Of a stretch of DNA of 11,669 bases, positions 1 to 7,768 are shown piece by piece (position 1 is the stretch's first letter; every line of letters starts with the position of its first letter). This DNA is from Acidobacteriota bacterium (GTDB taxonomy: Bacteria > Acidobacteriota > Thermoanaerobaculia > Thermoanaerobaculales > Thermoanaerobaculaceae). The translations under genes and the position numbers were made by a program. Under the pieces are notes generated by a model, which saw only the letters and a list, made by a program, of their open reading frames with translations, made no database searches and was not told where the DNA came from. Where the stretch lies: assembly GCA_021782525.1 (NCBI GenBank), contig JAJXUY010000021.1, positions 1 through 11,669 of the forward strand, given 5' to 3'.

Positions 1-1911
<1,911 letters not shown>

Positions 1912-1922
1912 GTGCCCTCTCC

Positions 1923-2582
1923 CTAGCGGATGATGCCCAGCAGGACCGCGACGGGCACGGAGGCGAACCCGGCGGCGATGATCACCGCCAGCCCCGTGGC
2001 CACGATCTTCCGCAAGCTGTTGTACTTCGGGTGGTTGGCGCCGAGCGTCTGCAGCATCGACCACGCCCCGTGCCAGAGGTGGTAGACGAGCACGAGCATC
2101 GCAGCGATGTAGACGCCCGCGATCAGCGGCACCTGGAAGCCCTGCACCACGTTCGCGTAGACGTCGGTCGCGCTGCGCCCCGGCCCCACCTTGAGGAACG
2201 TGAACATCAGCAGGTGGTAGACGAGGTAGAGGAAGATCAGCGGGCCGCTGATGATCATCGTGCGGGCGGCGTACGAGGTCTCGATGTTCTTCTTGACCAC
2301 GTAGCCGACCGGCCGCGCGCGCCAGTCCGCGAGCGTCACCTGCAGCGCCGCGAGCAGGTGCAGCAGCAGCGCAACGATCATCACCGCGCGCACGCCGAGC
2401 AGGATCTCCTCCCCGCCGTTGTGGAGGAAGTGAGCGTAGGTATTGATCTTCTCGGGTCCGAAGAAGATCTGGAGGTTCCCGACCATGTGGCCGATGAGCC
2501 AGAGGAACATCATGATGCCGGTCACCGCCATCACGATCTTCTTACCCACTGTCGTCCGGTAGAAGGCCAGCCAACCTTGCAT
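1923..2582 (-). CDS. sdhC: Succinate dehydrogenase cytochrome b subunit, B-type diheme
   Basis: Membrane anchor of complex II (cytochrome b558 SdhC family, about 200-230 residues; 219 here) that binds quinone and two hemes b. Five hydrophobic segments lie at about residues 16-38, 62-84, 106-130, 150-172 and 194-216. Four membrane histidines, H32 (IGHMVGN), H75 (LLLHLLA), H123 (VYHLLMF) and H168 (VYHLWHG), correspond to the axial heme ligands of Wolinella-type diheme FrdC, so a single-polypeptide anchor without SdhD is expected. The frame also opens at a TTG at 2595-2597. I chose ATG 2580-2582 because a GGGGGA Shine-Dalgarno lies seven bases before it and the family usually starts shortly before the [16 protein letters not shown] segment. 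First gene of the sdhCA(B) operon, with the promoter candidate at 2653-2680. Confidence 0.95.
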   Translation of the reverse strand: MQGWLAFYRTTVGKKIVMAVTGIMMFLWLIGHMVGNLQIFFGPEKINTYAHFLHNGGEEILLGVRAVMIVALLLHLLAALQVTLADWRARPVGYVVKKNIETSYAARTMIISGPLIFLYLVYHLLMFTFLKVGPGRSATDVYANVVQGFQVPLIAGVYIAAMLVLVYHLWHGAWSMLQTLGANHPKYNSLRKIVATGLAVIIAAGFASVPVAVLLGIIR

Positions 2583-2652
2583 TCGAGGGTCCCCCAATGC
2601 GTGAAGTTGCGTCGCGGGCCGGTGTCACGGCTCGGAGCGAGAAGCCCGGGTC

Positions 2653-2680
2653 AGTATAGGCATCGTGCGCGCAAGCGCAA
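2653..2680 (-). promoter_or_regulatory. Candidate sigma70-type promoter of the sdh operon
   Basis: On the minus strand, TTGCGC (2675-2680), a 16-bp spacer, then TATACT (2653-2658). The predicted start is near 2646, giving a leader of about 64 nt before sdhC. The -10 box is good (5 of 6 consensus positions); the -35 box is moderate. No operator or riboswitch-like structure is evident in the leader. Confidence 0.5.
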
Positions 2681-2816
2681 GCCCCCGGGACCACCGCGGC
2701 GTTGAGACAACGCAACAACTGGACCGCCTCTTGCGAAACTCACGCCGCCGAGCCGCCGCGACCGCGACTCTCCGGCGTACCACGGCGAACGCCTCGCCTT
2801 CCGTAGCCAGACCGCC

Positions 2817-2882
2817 GCCACGAACGCCACTCCGGCCCTGACGGGCCTTCGTGCCTGACTACCAACACTCGAGACCGGCTCG
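2817..2882 (+). repeat. Structured repeat copy A (right half only)
   Basis: Carries only the right arm of the family: the motif leading into CCACTCC, a GGCCC-tgac-GGGCC hairpin, then CGTGCCTGACTACCAACAC (one base different from the arm in copy F) and the shared tail TCGAGACCGGCTCG. The arm and tail are followed by a spacer that recurs after copy E: 2869-2977 matches 5027-5135 over 109 bp with five mismatches. Confidence 0.8.
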
Positions 2883-2949
2883 CCCCGGCATCGCTCATCA
2901 CCTAGACCGGGCCCGTCGTGTCGTTCCTTGTGTGTTCGTTTCCAAGGCC

Positions 2950-3028
2950 GTTGCTTGTGTGTTGGTAGTAAGGCACGTAGCCCCGCGCCAGCGGGGCGGA
3001 GTGCCGTGCCCCTCCGCGCCCCGAGCGC
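2950..3028 (+). repeat. Structured repeat copy B (left half only)
   Basis: Left arm GTGTTGGTAGTAAGGCACG followed by an inner hairpin that is perfect here, GCCCCGC-gcca-GCGGGGC (2980-2997), enclosed by GGCAC (2972-2976) and GTGCC (3001-3005). Similarity to complete copies ends after CCCCGAGCGC; the right arm is absent. Confidence 0.8.
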
Positions 3029-3061
3029 CGCTGTCGCCGGTCGTGTCGTTGCCTGTGTGCC

Positions 3062-3222
3062 GTTGCTTGTGTGTTGGTAGTAAGGCACGCAGCCACGCCG
3101 CAGGCGGGGCGGAGTGCCGTGCCCCTCCGCGCCCCGAGCGCTCTCCCGATTGGCGAGGACTTCGCCACGAACGGCACTCCGCTTCGCTTCGTGCCTTACA
3201 CCCAACACTCGAGACCGGCTCG
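3062..3222 (+). repeat. Structured repeat copy C (complete, 161 bp)
   Basis: Full unit: left arm hairpin (GGCAC, inner GCCACGCC-gca-GGCGGGGC, GTGCC), a central TGGCGA-n5-TCGCCA hairpin, a right-arm hairpin (GGCACTCC to GGTGCC-like GTGCC), ACCCAACAC and the tail TCGAGACCGGCTCG. It aligns without gaps to copy E (4880-5040) with three mismatches in 161 bp. Confidence 0.9.
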
Positions 3223-3261
3223 CACCGGCGTTGCCATTACCGGGACCGTGCCGGTCGTGTC

Positions 3262-3358
3262 GTTGCCTGTGTGTTGGTAGTAAGCCACGCAGCCACGCCG
3301 CAGGCGGGGCGGAGTGCCGTATCGCCCCCGCGCCGCGAGCGGGCTCCCCATTGGCGGG
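3262..3358 (+). repeat. Structured repeat copy D (degenerate left half)
   Basis: Recognisable from GTTGCCTGTGTGTTGGTAGTAA through the GCCACGCCGCAGGCGGGGC hairpin and GGAGTGCCGT, then increasingly diverged. The arm reads GCCAC instead of GGCAC, breaking the outer stem, and no right arm follows, so this looks like a decaying copy. Confidence 0.7.
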
Positions 3359-3528
3359 CGTCACGTCCCGGAAAGAGCGCGCGCTCCGCGCGTGCTCCAC
3401 AGAAGCGATCACGGTGGGCGAGGGGCGTGTCCGAATTCCGTCGGTGTAGGCAGCCCGCCCCACGGGCCCAACCGTTCGACGGCCGCGGCGGCCCCGACCT
3501 GTCCGGCGTATCACGGGGATCCCGTTGC

Positions 3529-3557
3529 TTGCAAAGTTAAAGGCTATGTTTAATAAT
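3529..3557 (+). promoter_or_regulatory. Candidate promoter for the DUF4143 ATPase (possibly leaderless transcript)
   Basis: TTGCAA (3529-3534), 16-bp spacer, then TAATAAT (3551-3557) in a short AT-rich island inside GC-rich DNA. The -10 box ends six bases before ATG 3564, so transcription would start at or next to the initiation codon, and no Shine-Dalgarno precedes that ATG. Confidence 0.5.
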
Positions 3558-3563
3558 GCACAG

Positions 3564-4724
3564 ATGCTCGACCGCACGCTGCACGCGCGCATCGTCCAGG
3601 CCCTCGACAACTTCCCGGTCGTCGCCATCGTCGGGGCGCGCCAGACCGGCAAGACCACGCTGGCGCGGGTGATCGCCGAGCAGCACGACGGTTCGGTGCT
3701 CCTCGACCTCGAGCGCCCGGCCGACCTCGCCAAGCTCACTTACCCGGAACTCTTCCTTCAGCAGTACCGCCGGCGGCTCGTCGTGCTCGATGAGGTGCAA
3801 CGCCGTCCCGACCTCTTTCCCGTCCTCCGGGCGCTGGCCGACCAGGGCGGCCGGAACGGACGCTTCCTGGTGCTCGGGTCCGCTTCGCCCGACCTGCTCC
3901 GCCAGACTTCGGAGAGCCTTGCCGGCCGCATCGTCTACTTCGAGCTGCCGCCGCTCACCCTCGCCGAGGTGGCGGCGCACCGCATCAAGACCGCGACGGT
4001 TTGGCTGCGCGGCGGGTTCCCACGGTCGACCCTGGCGCCCAACGCCCCCACCAGCTTTCAGTGGCGCGAAGCGTTCATCGCGACGTACCTGGAGCGCGAT
4101 CTTCCGCAGCTCGGCGTGCGCGTGCCAGCCGCCCAGCTGCGCCGCTTCTGGCAGATGCTCGCCCACCTTCACGGCCAGCCCTGGAACGCGACCGACGTGG
4201 CGCGGAGCCTTGCCGTGACCTCTCCGACGGCGGCCCACTACCTGGCGATCCTCGAGGACACCTTCCTGGTGCGGCGGCTGCAGCCTTACCACGCAAACGT
4301 GGCGAAACGTCTCGTCAAGCGCCCCCGCGCCTACATTCGCGACAGCGGTCTTCTGCACGCGCTCCTCGGCATCGTCGATTTCGACCAGTTGCTCGCGCAT
4401 CCCATCATGGGCGCCTCGTGGGAGGGTTTCATGATCGAGCAGGTCGTCACCTCGCTCCCGACCGGCTGGCAGCCCTACTTCTACCGGACCGCGACCGGGG
4501 CCGAGATCGACCTCGTCCTCGTTCGCGCCGGCACGCCTCCGATCGCCGTGGAGATCAAGGCGGGCTCCGCGCCAAGCCTCGAGAAGGGCTTCCGCACCGC
4601 CTTTGCGGACCTTGGCTGCCGTCACGGATACTGCGTCTACAACGGCGCCGACGAATACCCGCTCGCCGAGGACGTCATCGCACTTCCCCCTACGAGGCTC
4701 AGTCGAATCTTCGCGTCCGACTGA
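3564..4724 (+). CDS. AAA_14/DUF4143 family ATPase with PD-(D/E)xK-like C-terminus
   Basis: A 386-residue member of the widespread AAA_14 + DUF4143 ATPases, close to the usual family length of about 380-430. Visible: Walker A GARQTGKTT (24-32), Walker B LVVLDEVQ (72-79), a GSASPDLL sensor-like segment (105-112), a probable winged-helix segment (about 207-231), and in DUF4143 the pattern GAEIDLVL (312-319) followed by AVEIKAG (328-334), resembling a PD-(D/E)xK nuclease-fold core with D316, E330 and K332. The biochemical role of the family is not settled; it is common on mobile and accessory DNA. Upstream in-frame starts exist (TTG 3525, ATG 3546). I chose ATG 3564 because relatives begin M(L/I)xR immediately before the helix leading to Walker A, and because the promoter sits just upstream. 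It is a lone gene bracketed by near-identical repeats. Confidence 0.93.
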   Translation: MLDRTLHARIVQALDNFPVVAIVGARQTGKTTLARVIAEQHDGSVLLDLERPADLAKLTYPELFLQQYRRRLVVLDEVQRRPDLFPVLRALADQGGRNGRFLVLGSASPDLLRQTSESLAGRIVYFELPPLTLAEVAAHRIKTATVWLRGGFPRSTLAPNAPTSFQWREAFIATYLERDLPQLGVRVPAAQLRRFWQMLAHLHGQPWNATDVARSLAVTSPTAAHYLAILEDTFLVRRLQPYHANVAKRLVKRPRAYIRDSGLLHALLGIVDFDQLLAHPIMGASWEGFMIEQVVTSLPTGWQPYFYRTATGAEIDLVLVRAGTPPIAVEIKAGSAPSLEKGFRTAFADLGCRHGYCVYNGADEYPLAEDVIALPPTRLSRIFASD

Positions 4725-4727
4725 TCT

Positions 4728-4752
4728 CGCCTTCACCGCCTTGAGGTGGGCG
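4728..4752 (+). terminator. Weak hairpin just after the ATPase gene
   Basis: CGCC-tt-CACC, loop gccttga, GGTG-GGCG forms an 8-bp stem with a two-base bulge four bases after the stop. There is no T-run, so termination here is only a suggestion. Confidence 0.25.
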
Positions 4753-4770
4753 CGCCGTTTCGCGCTGCGG

Positions 4771-4857
4771 TCCACTATCTCGCTTCGTTGCTTCATTGCT
4801 TCTTTGCTTCGTTGCTCATCTGCTCCTCTGCCCCTCAGCCCCTCTGCTCACCCCCGA
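4771..4857 (+). repeat. C/T-rich low-complexity tract 1
   Basis: Degenerate short repeats based on GCTTCRTT and CTGCYCCTC with almost no A and only isolated G. The complementary strand is purine-rich. It directly precedes repeat copy E, and a second tract follows copy F. Confidence 0.7.
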
Positions 4858-4879
4858 CCGTGACCGCAGCCCCAGAGTC

Positions 4880-5040
4880 GTTGCTTGTGTGTTGGTAGTA
4901 AGGCACGCAGCCACGCCGCAGGCGGGGCGGAGTGCCATGCCCCTCCGCGCCCCGAGCGCTCTCCCGATTGGCGAGGACGTCGCCACGAACGGCATTCCGC
5001 TTCGCTTCGTGCCTTACACCCAACACTCGAGACCGGCTCG
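4880..5040 (+). repeat. Structured repeat copy E (complete, 161 bp)
   Basis: Same length and layout as copy C on the other side of the ATPase gene, three mismatches in 161 bp. One mismatch is in the loop of the central TGGCGA/TCGCCA hairpin; another turns a C-G pair of the right-arm stem into a T-G wobble. Same orientation as copy C, offset 1818 bp. Confidence 0.9.
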
Positions 5041-5107
5041 CCCCGACATCGCTCATCACCTGGACCGTGCCCGTCGTGTCGTTCCTTGTGTGTTCGTTTC
5101 CGAGGCC

Positions 5108-5275
5108 GTTCCTTGTGTGTTGGTAGTAAGGCACGCAGCCACGCCGCAGGCGCGGCGGAGTGCCGTGTCCCTCCGCGCCCCGAGCGCTCTCCCTATTGGC
5201 GAGCACTTCGCCACGAACGGCACTCCGGCCCTGACGGGCCTTCGTGCCTTACTACCAACACTCGAGACCGGCTCG
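5108..5275 (+). repeat. Structured repeat copy F (complete, 168 bp, perfect inverted arms)
   Basis: The best-preserved dyad: GTGTTGGTAGTAAGGCACG (5117-5135) is the exact reverse complement of the 19 bases at 5243-5261, so the arms span 145 bp. Internal hairpins: left GCCACGCC-gca-GGCGCGGC, centre TGGCGA-gcact-TCGCCA, right GGCCC-tgac-GGGCC. The tail TCGAGACCGGCTCG follows. Confidence 0.9.
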
Positions 5276-5301
5276 CACCGGCATCGCTGGATGCCTGCGA
5301 G

Positions 5302-5331
5302 ATTGCTTCGGCCGCTGCGCGGCCTCGCAAT
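5302..5331. repeat. Strong palindrome (extragenic palindromic-type sequence)
   Basis: ATTGC-ttc-GGCCGC-tgc-GCGGCC-tc-GCAAT folds into an 11-bp interrupted stem. The flanking wording (GCGAGATTGC ... CTCGCAATGACG) resembles intergenic palindromes dispersed in many bacterial genomes; a bidirectional terminator role between the convergent genes is possible. Confidence 0.65.
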
Positions 5332-5351
5332 GACGGCTGCGCGCGACGCCG

Positions 5352-5454
5352 CGCCTCTGCCCCTATGCCCCTCAGCCCCTCCGCTCCCCAGCTCCTCAGC
5401 TCCTCAGCTCCCCGGCTCATTTGCTCCTCTGCTCCCCGGCCCCCCCGCTCCTCG
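5352..5454 (+). repeat. C/T-rich low-complexity tract 2
   Basis: Degenerate GCTCCTC / GCCCCTC repeats, including three tandem copies of CAGCTCCY (5389-5412). It ends about 18 bp beyond the ABC gene stop, on the non-template strand of that gene. Confidence 0.7.
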
Positions 5455-5472
5455 GCGAGAGCAGCATCACCC

Positions 5473-7323
5473 TCACGACGCCGGGGACCCAGCCCCGGGC
5501 GCCCGCATCTGGGCGCGCCAGGAGGTGACGTACTTGCCGCCGCGGGCGAGCAGCTCGGCGTGCGTCCCCGACTCGATGACCCGCCCCTCCTCCATCACGT
5601 GGATGACGTCGGCGCGCATCGCCGTGGTGAAGCGGTGCGAGATGACGAGCGCCGTCCGGCCGGCGACGAGCGCGCGGAAGCGGTCGAGCCACTGGTTCTC
5701 CGCCCACGAGTCCATCGCGCTCGTCGGCTCGTCGAGCAGCACCACCGGCGCGTCGCGGAAGTACGCGCGGGCAAGGGCGATCCGCTGCCACTCCCCGACC
5801 GACACCTCGGTGCCGCCGGCGAACCACGTCCCCAGCATCGTGTCGTAGCCGTGCGCGAGGCGCGCCGCGGCCTCGTCCGCGCCGGCCCCACGCGCCGCCG
5901 CGGCGATGCGCGCCGTCTCCGGCTCCCGCCGCACGTCGCCGAGGGCGATGTTCTCGGCGAGCGTCGCGCTGTAGTGCGCCGGCTGCTGGAACAGCACCGA
6001 CACGAGTCGGCGCAGCTCCTCGAGGTCGAACCGCCGCAGGTCCACGCCGTTCAGTTCGATCGTCCCCGCGAGCGGGTCATAGAAGCGGCACAGCAGCTTG
6101 ATCAGCGTGCTCTTCCCCGCCCCGTTCGGCCCGACCAGCGCGGTCACCCGCCCGGCCGGGATCTCGAGGTCGAACTCGCGCAGCGCGTCGCGGTCGCTCG
6201 ACGGGTAGCGGAACGTCACGCCGCGGAAGCGGATCGCCGGCGCGGCCGCCGCCGGCACCACCGCCGGTTGCGGCGGGCTCACCACTCGCGGCTCGATTTC
6301 GAGGAATCCGAACAGGCTGCCGAGGAACAGGCTGTTCGAGTAGATCTGCCCGAGGTTGTCGAGCAGCGAGCGCAGCAGCCGCTGCCCCTGGCTGAACGCC
6401 TGGTAGAACATTGCCAGCTCGCCGAGCGTCACCTGCCCGCGCAGCGCCCGCCACACCATCCATGCGAGCGCCGCGCCCGCGATCGCCAGCGCCCCGGCGC
6501 CGGCCGCGAGGCCCGAGAGCCCTTCCTCGCGCGCCAGCCGCACCCGCTCCAGCCGCAGCCCGCGGCGCAGCTCGGCGTAGCCCCGACGAAGGCGCTCGCC
6601 GAGGTCGAACAGCCGCACCTCCTCGGCGTGCTCGCGGCTGGTCATCAGCCAGTCGTGGTACCACGCGCGCCGCTCCGCCTCGGTCGTGCGCAGCCGCCAC
6701 TCATGCTGCCGCACCGCGTAACGCACCACCACCCACAGCGCCGGCAGCGTGCTCACGAGCAGCGCCAGCGGCACCCACACCCCGAAGCGCACCAGCACCA
6801 CCAGCATCGCGGCCAGCGTGATCGCGTTCTGCAGCAGCGAGCCGACGTTCTCGACGAGCGCCACCGGCCGGTGGTAGATGTCGTAGCGGATCAGGTGGAG
6901 CTGGTCGAAGTACGCGGCCGACTCGTAGTAGGCGAGATCGACCGCCACCGCCTTGTCGTGCACCAGCGCCGCGAGGTGGTCCTTGACGACCTCCGCCTGC
7001 GCCGCGCGCAGCCAGCGCCCGGCCGCGTGCAGCGCCTCGGTGAGCACCAGCACCCCGGCGAGTGCGGCCGCGAGCAACAGCGGCCGCTGCGCCTGCGCCA
7101 GGCCGGCGCCGCCGCGCACCACCGCGGTGAGGTCGTCCACCAGCAGCTTCGTCAGGTAGACGAGCGCGACCGGCAGCAGCGCCTGGACGAGGAGCAGCGC
7201 CCCCCACCACGCCGTCAGCCCCGGCGCCGCCCGCCACACCAGCCGCAGCGCGCGCCCAAGGTGCGGCGCCTCCGCCACCGCGCGCTGCAACCGAACCCAC
7301 GCTTCACGACCGAGCCAGGACAT
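5473..7323 (-). CDS. ABC exporter, fused membrane and ATPase domains (probable RiPP exporter)
   Basis: A 616-residue half-transporter of the MsbA/McjD type that would act as a homodimer in the inner membrane. Hydrophobic segments: about 35-63, 80-101, 160-203 (a pair) and 270-295. The nucleotide-binding domain has Walker A GPNGAGKST (398-406), Q-loop FQQPAHYSAT (about 445-454), signature VSVGEWQ (507-513) instead of LSGGQ, Walker B VVLLDEPTS (527-535) and H-loop His563. The start is fixed: an in-frame stop lies 12 bases upstream of ATG 7321-7323, though there is no clear Shine-Dalgarno. The 57-residue peptide gene ends 54 bp upstream on the same strand, and cyclase- and kinase-like genes lie further up, so export of a modified peptide is the likely job. 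The substrate is inferred from context only. Confidence 0.92.
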   Translation of the reverse strand: MSWLGREAWVRLQRAVAEAPHLGRALRLVWRAAPGLTAWWGALLLVQALLPVALVYLTKLLVDDLTAVVRGGAGLAQAQRPLLLAAALAGVLVLTEALHAAGRWLRAAQAEVVKDHLAALVHDKAVAVDLAYYESAAYFDQLHLIRYDIYHRPVALVENVGSLLQNAITLAAMLVVLVRFGVWVPLALLVSTLPALWVVVRYAVRQHEWRLRTTEAERRAWYHDWLMTSREHAEEVRLFDLGERLRRGYAELRRGLRLERVRLAREEGLSGLAAGAGALAIAGAALAWMVWRALRGQVTLGELAMFYQAFSQGQRLLRSLLDNLGQIYSNSLFLGSLFGFLEIEPRVVSPPQPAVVPAAAAPAIRFRGVTFRYPSSDRDALREFDLEIPAGRVTALVGPNGAGKSTLIKLLCRFYDPLAGTIELNGVDLRRFDLEELRRLVSVLFQQPAHYSATLAENIALGDVRREPETARIAAAARGAGADEAAARLAHGYDTMLGTWFAGGTEVSVGEWQRIALARAYFRDAPVVLLDEPTSAMDSWAENQWLDRFRALVAGRTALVISHRFTTAMRADVIHVMEEGRVIESGTHAELLARGGKYVTSWRAQMRAPGAGSPAS

Positions 7324-7377
7324 TGGGGAAAACTACCAAGAAGCTGAACGCGGACGAGACAGTCGATCCAATGAGAC

Positions 7378-7551
7378 CTAGGGATGCTTGCCTCCACCGA
7401 AGTTATCGCCGGTGCCGCCGGTGTTGCTGCGGACGAGGTCCCGGAGAGGGGTGCTCTCAAACCGAGGACGGACGTAGCGCCGGTGATGGTCCACCTCGGC
7501 CCGGACCACCGTAGGAGCTTTCTCGTCTCGACGAACTCTGCCCTCGGTCAT
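7378..7551 (-). CDS. Putative RiPP (lasso-like) precursor peptide, 57 aa
   Basis: No protein family is asserted; the call rests on layout. The basic N-terminal part leads to Y26-V-R-P29-R-F31, matching the YxxPx(L/F) leader motif recognised by RRE domains in lasso systems, then PLRDLV and the Gly-rich tail SNTGGTGDNFGGGKHP. D49 is the only acidic residue in the tail; S42 to D49 would give an eight-residue macrolactam ring, an allowed lasso ring size, but Ser is an uncommon first residue and the usual leader Thr at -2 is missing, so the core boundary is speculative. ATG 7549-7551 is preceded by AGGG and, further up, a G6 run. GC3 is about 70 %, clearly below neighbouring genes. It sits 54 bp upstream of the ABC exporter. 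It could instead be a chance frame. Confidence 0.5.
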   Translation of the reverse strand: MTEGRVRRDEKAPTVVRAEVDHHRRYVRPRFESTPLRDLVRSNTGGTGDNFGGGKHP

Positions 7552-7594
7552 CGCCCTGTACCCCCCGCCAGCAAGTATTACCTCTACTTGTTGA

Positions 7595-7623
7595 ATCCTC
7601 GCACATCGGCTGCCGCGAGTCAA
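7595..7623 (-). promoter_or_regulatory. Weak candidate promoter for the peptide-exporter unit
   Basis: On the minus strand TTGACT (7618-7623) is a good -35 box, but at 17 bp the -10 is only GAGGAT (7595-7600). TAATAC (7575-7580) is a better -10 hexamer but has no matching -35. The surrounding 40 bp are relatively AT-rich. Confidence 0.2.
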
Positions 7624-7696
7624 ACTCCCGGTTCGGCACCGCGCCGGGCGACCACACCACGAGGTGGCCGTGGTGCATCCTCTAAAGGTCACCAGC

Positions 7697-7721
7697 GGGG
7701 CGCCGGATTCCCGGACGCCCC
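7697..7721 (-). terminator. Stable hairpin downstream of the IPTL-CTERM gene
   Basis: GGGGCG-CCGG, loop attc, CCGG-a-CGCCCC: a ten-bp stem with one bulged base, about 50 bp beyond the stop. Only a short T-run follows on the minus strand, so it may act as an attenuator or RNA-end stabiliser rather than a full intrinsic terminator. Confidence 0.4.
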
Positions 7722-7768
7722 CGCCAGCGCCCCCCGCCGTCCCTCTCGCACGCCTCAGACGGGACTCG

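Larger units (their letters stand above)
2583..3563. other. Gene-free, repeat-filled divergent region between sdhC and the ATPase gene
   Basis: No credible gene. Open frames here run through the repeats on both strands, have unstructured Arg/Ala/Pro-rich translations and resemble no family. Contents from left to right: the sdh leader and promoter; a unique stretch of about 130 bp; repeat copies A (right half, 2817-2882), B (left half, 2950-3028), C (complete, 3062-3222) and D (degenerate left half, 3262-3358); a unique stretch 3360-3500; and the ATPase promoter. A 15-bp sequence TCCGGCGTAYCACGG occurs just outside the repeat cluster on each side (2771-2785 and 3502-3516, one mismatch). Confidence 0.7.
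4725..5472. other. Gene-free region between convergent genes: hairpins, C/T tracts and repeat copies
   Basis: No credible gene; open frames crossing this stretch translate to low-complexity Leu/Ser/Pro/Ala runs from the C/T tracts or to shadows of the repeats. In order: a weak hairpin after the ATPase stop, a C/T-rich tract (4771-4857), repeat copies E (4880-5040) and F (5108-5275), the small hairpin GCATC-gctg-GATGC (5281-5294), a palindrome (5302-5331) and a second C/T tract (5352-5454) ending just beyond the 3' end of the ABC gene. Confidence 0.7.

Noticed and set aside
3062..3290. Integron attC site
   Set aside because: ACCCAAC in copies C and E fits RYYYAAC, but the would-be partner GTTGGTA does not fit GTTRRRY, and no integrase or cassette structure is present.
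2651..3739. Minus-strand open frame through repeat copies A-D
   Set aside because: Translation repeats with the DNA repeat units, changes frame between copies and overlaps the start of the ATPase gene.
3537..4796. Long minus-strand open frame opposite the ATPase gene
   Set aside because: Shadow of the DUF4143 coding sequence, which has all its motifs on the plus strand.
5117..5261. Simple MITE with terminal inverted repeats
   Set aside because: Inverted arms are perfect, but homology between copies continues well outside them and no target-site duplication is visible; kept as a structured repeat instead.
2817..5275. CRISPR array
   Set aside because: Repeats are 160-170 bp with internal structure and the spacers themselves recur; no short regular repeat-spacer period and no cas genes.
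4885..7347. 820-codon open frame on the plus strand across the repeats and opposite the ABC gene
   Set aside because: Runs from repeat copy E through a C/T tract into antisense of a well-supported ABC exporter; Arg/His/Gln-rich translation without domains.
7615..7680. tRNA-like remnant (TTTGACTC and CCGGTTCGG words, hairpins)
   Set aside because: No seven-bp acceptor stem, no anticodon arm and no consistent T-arm could be assembled on either strand.
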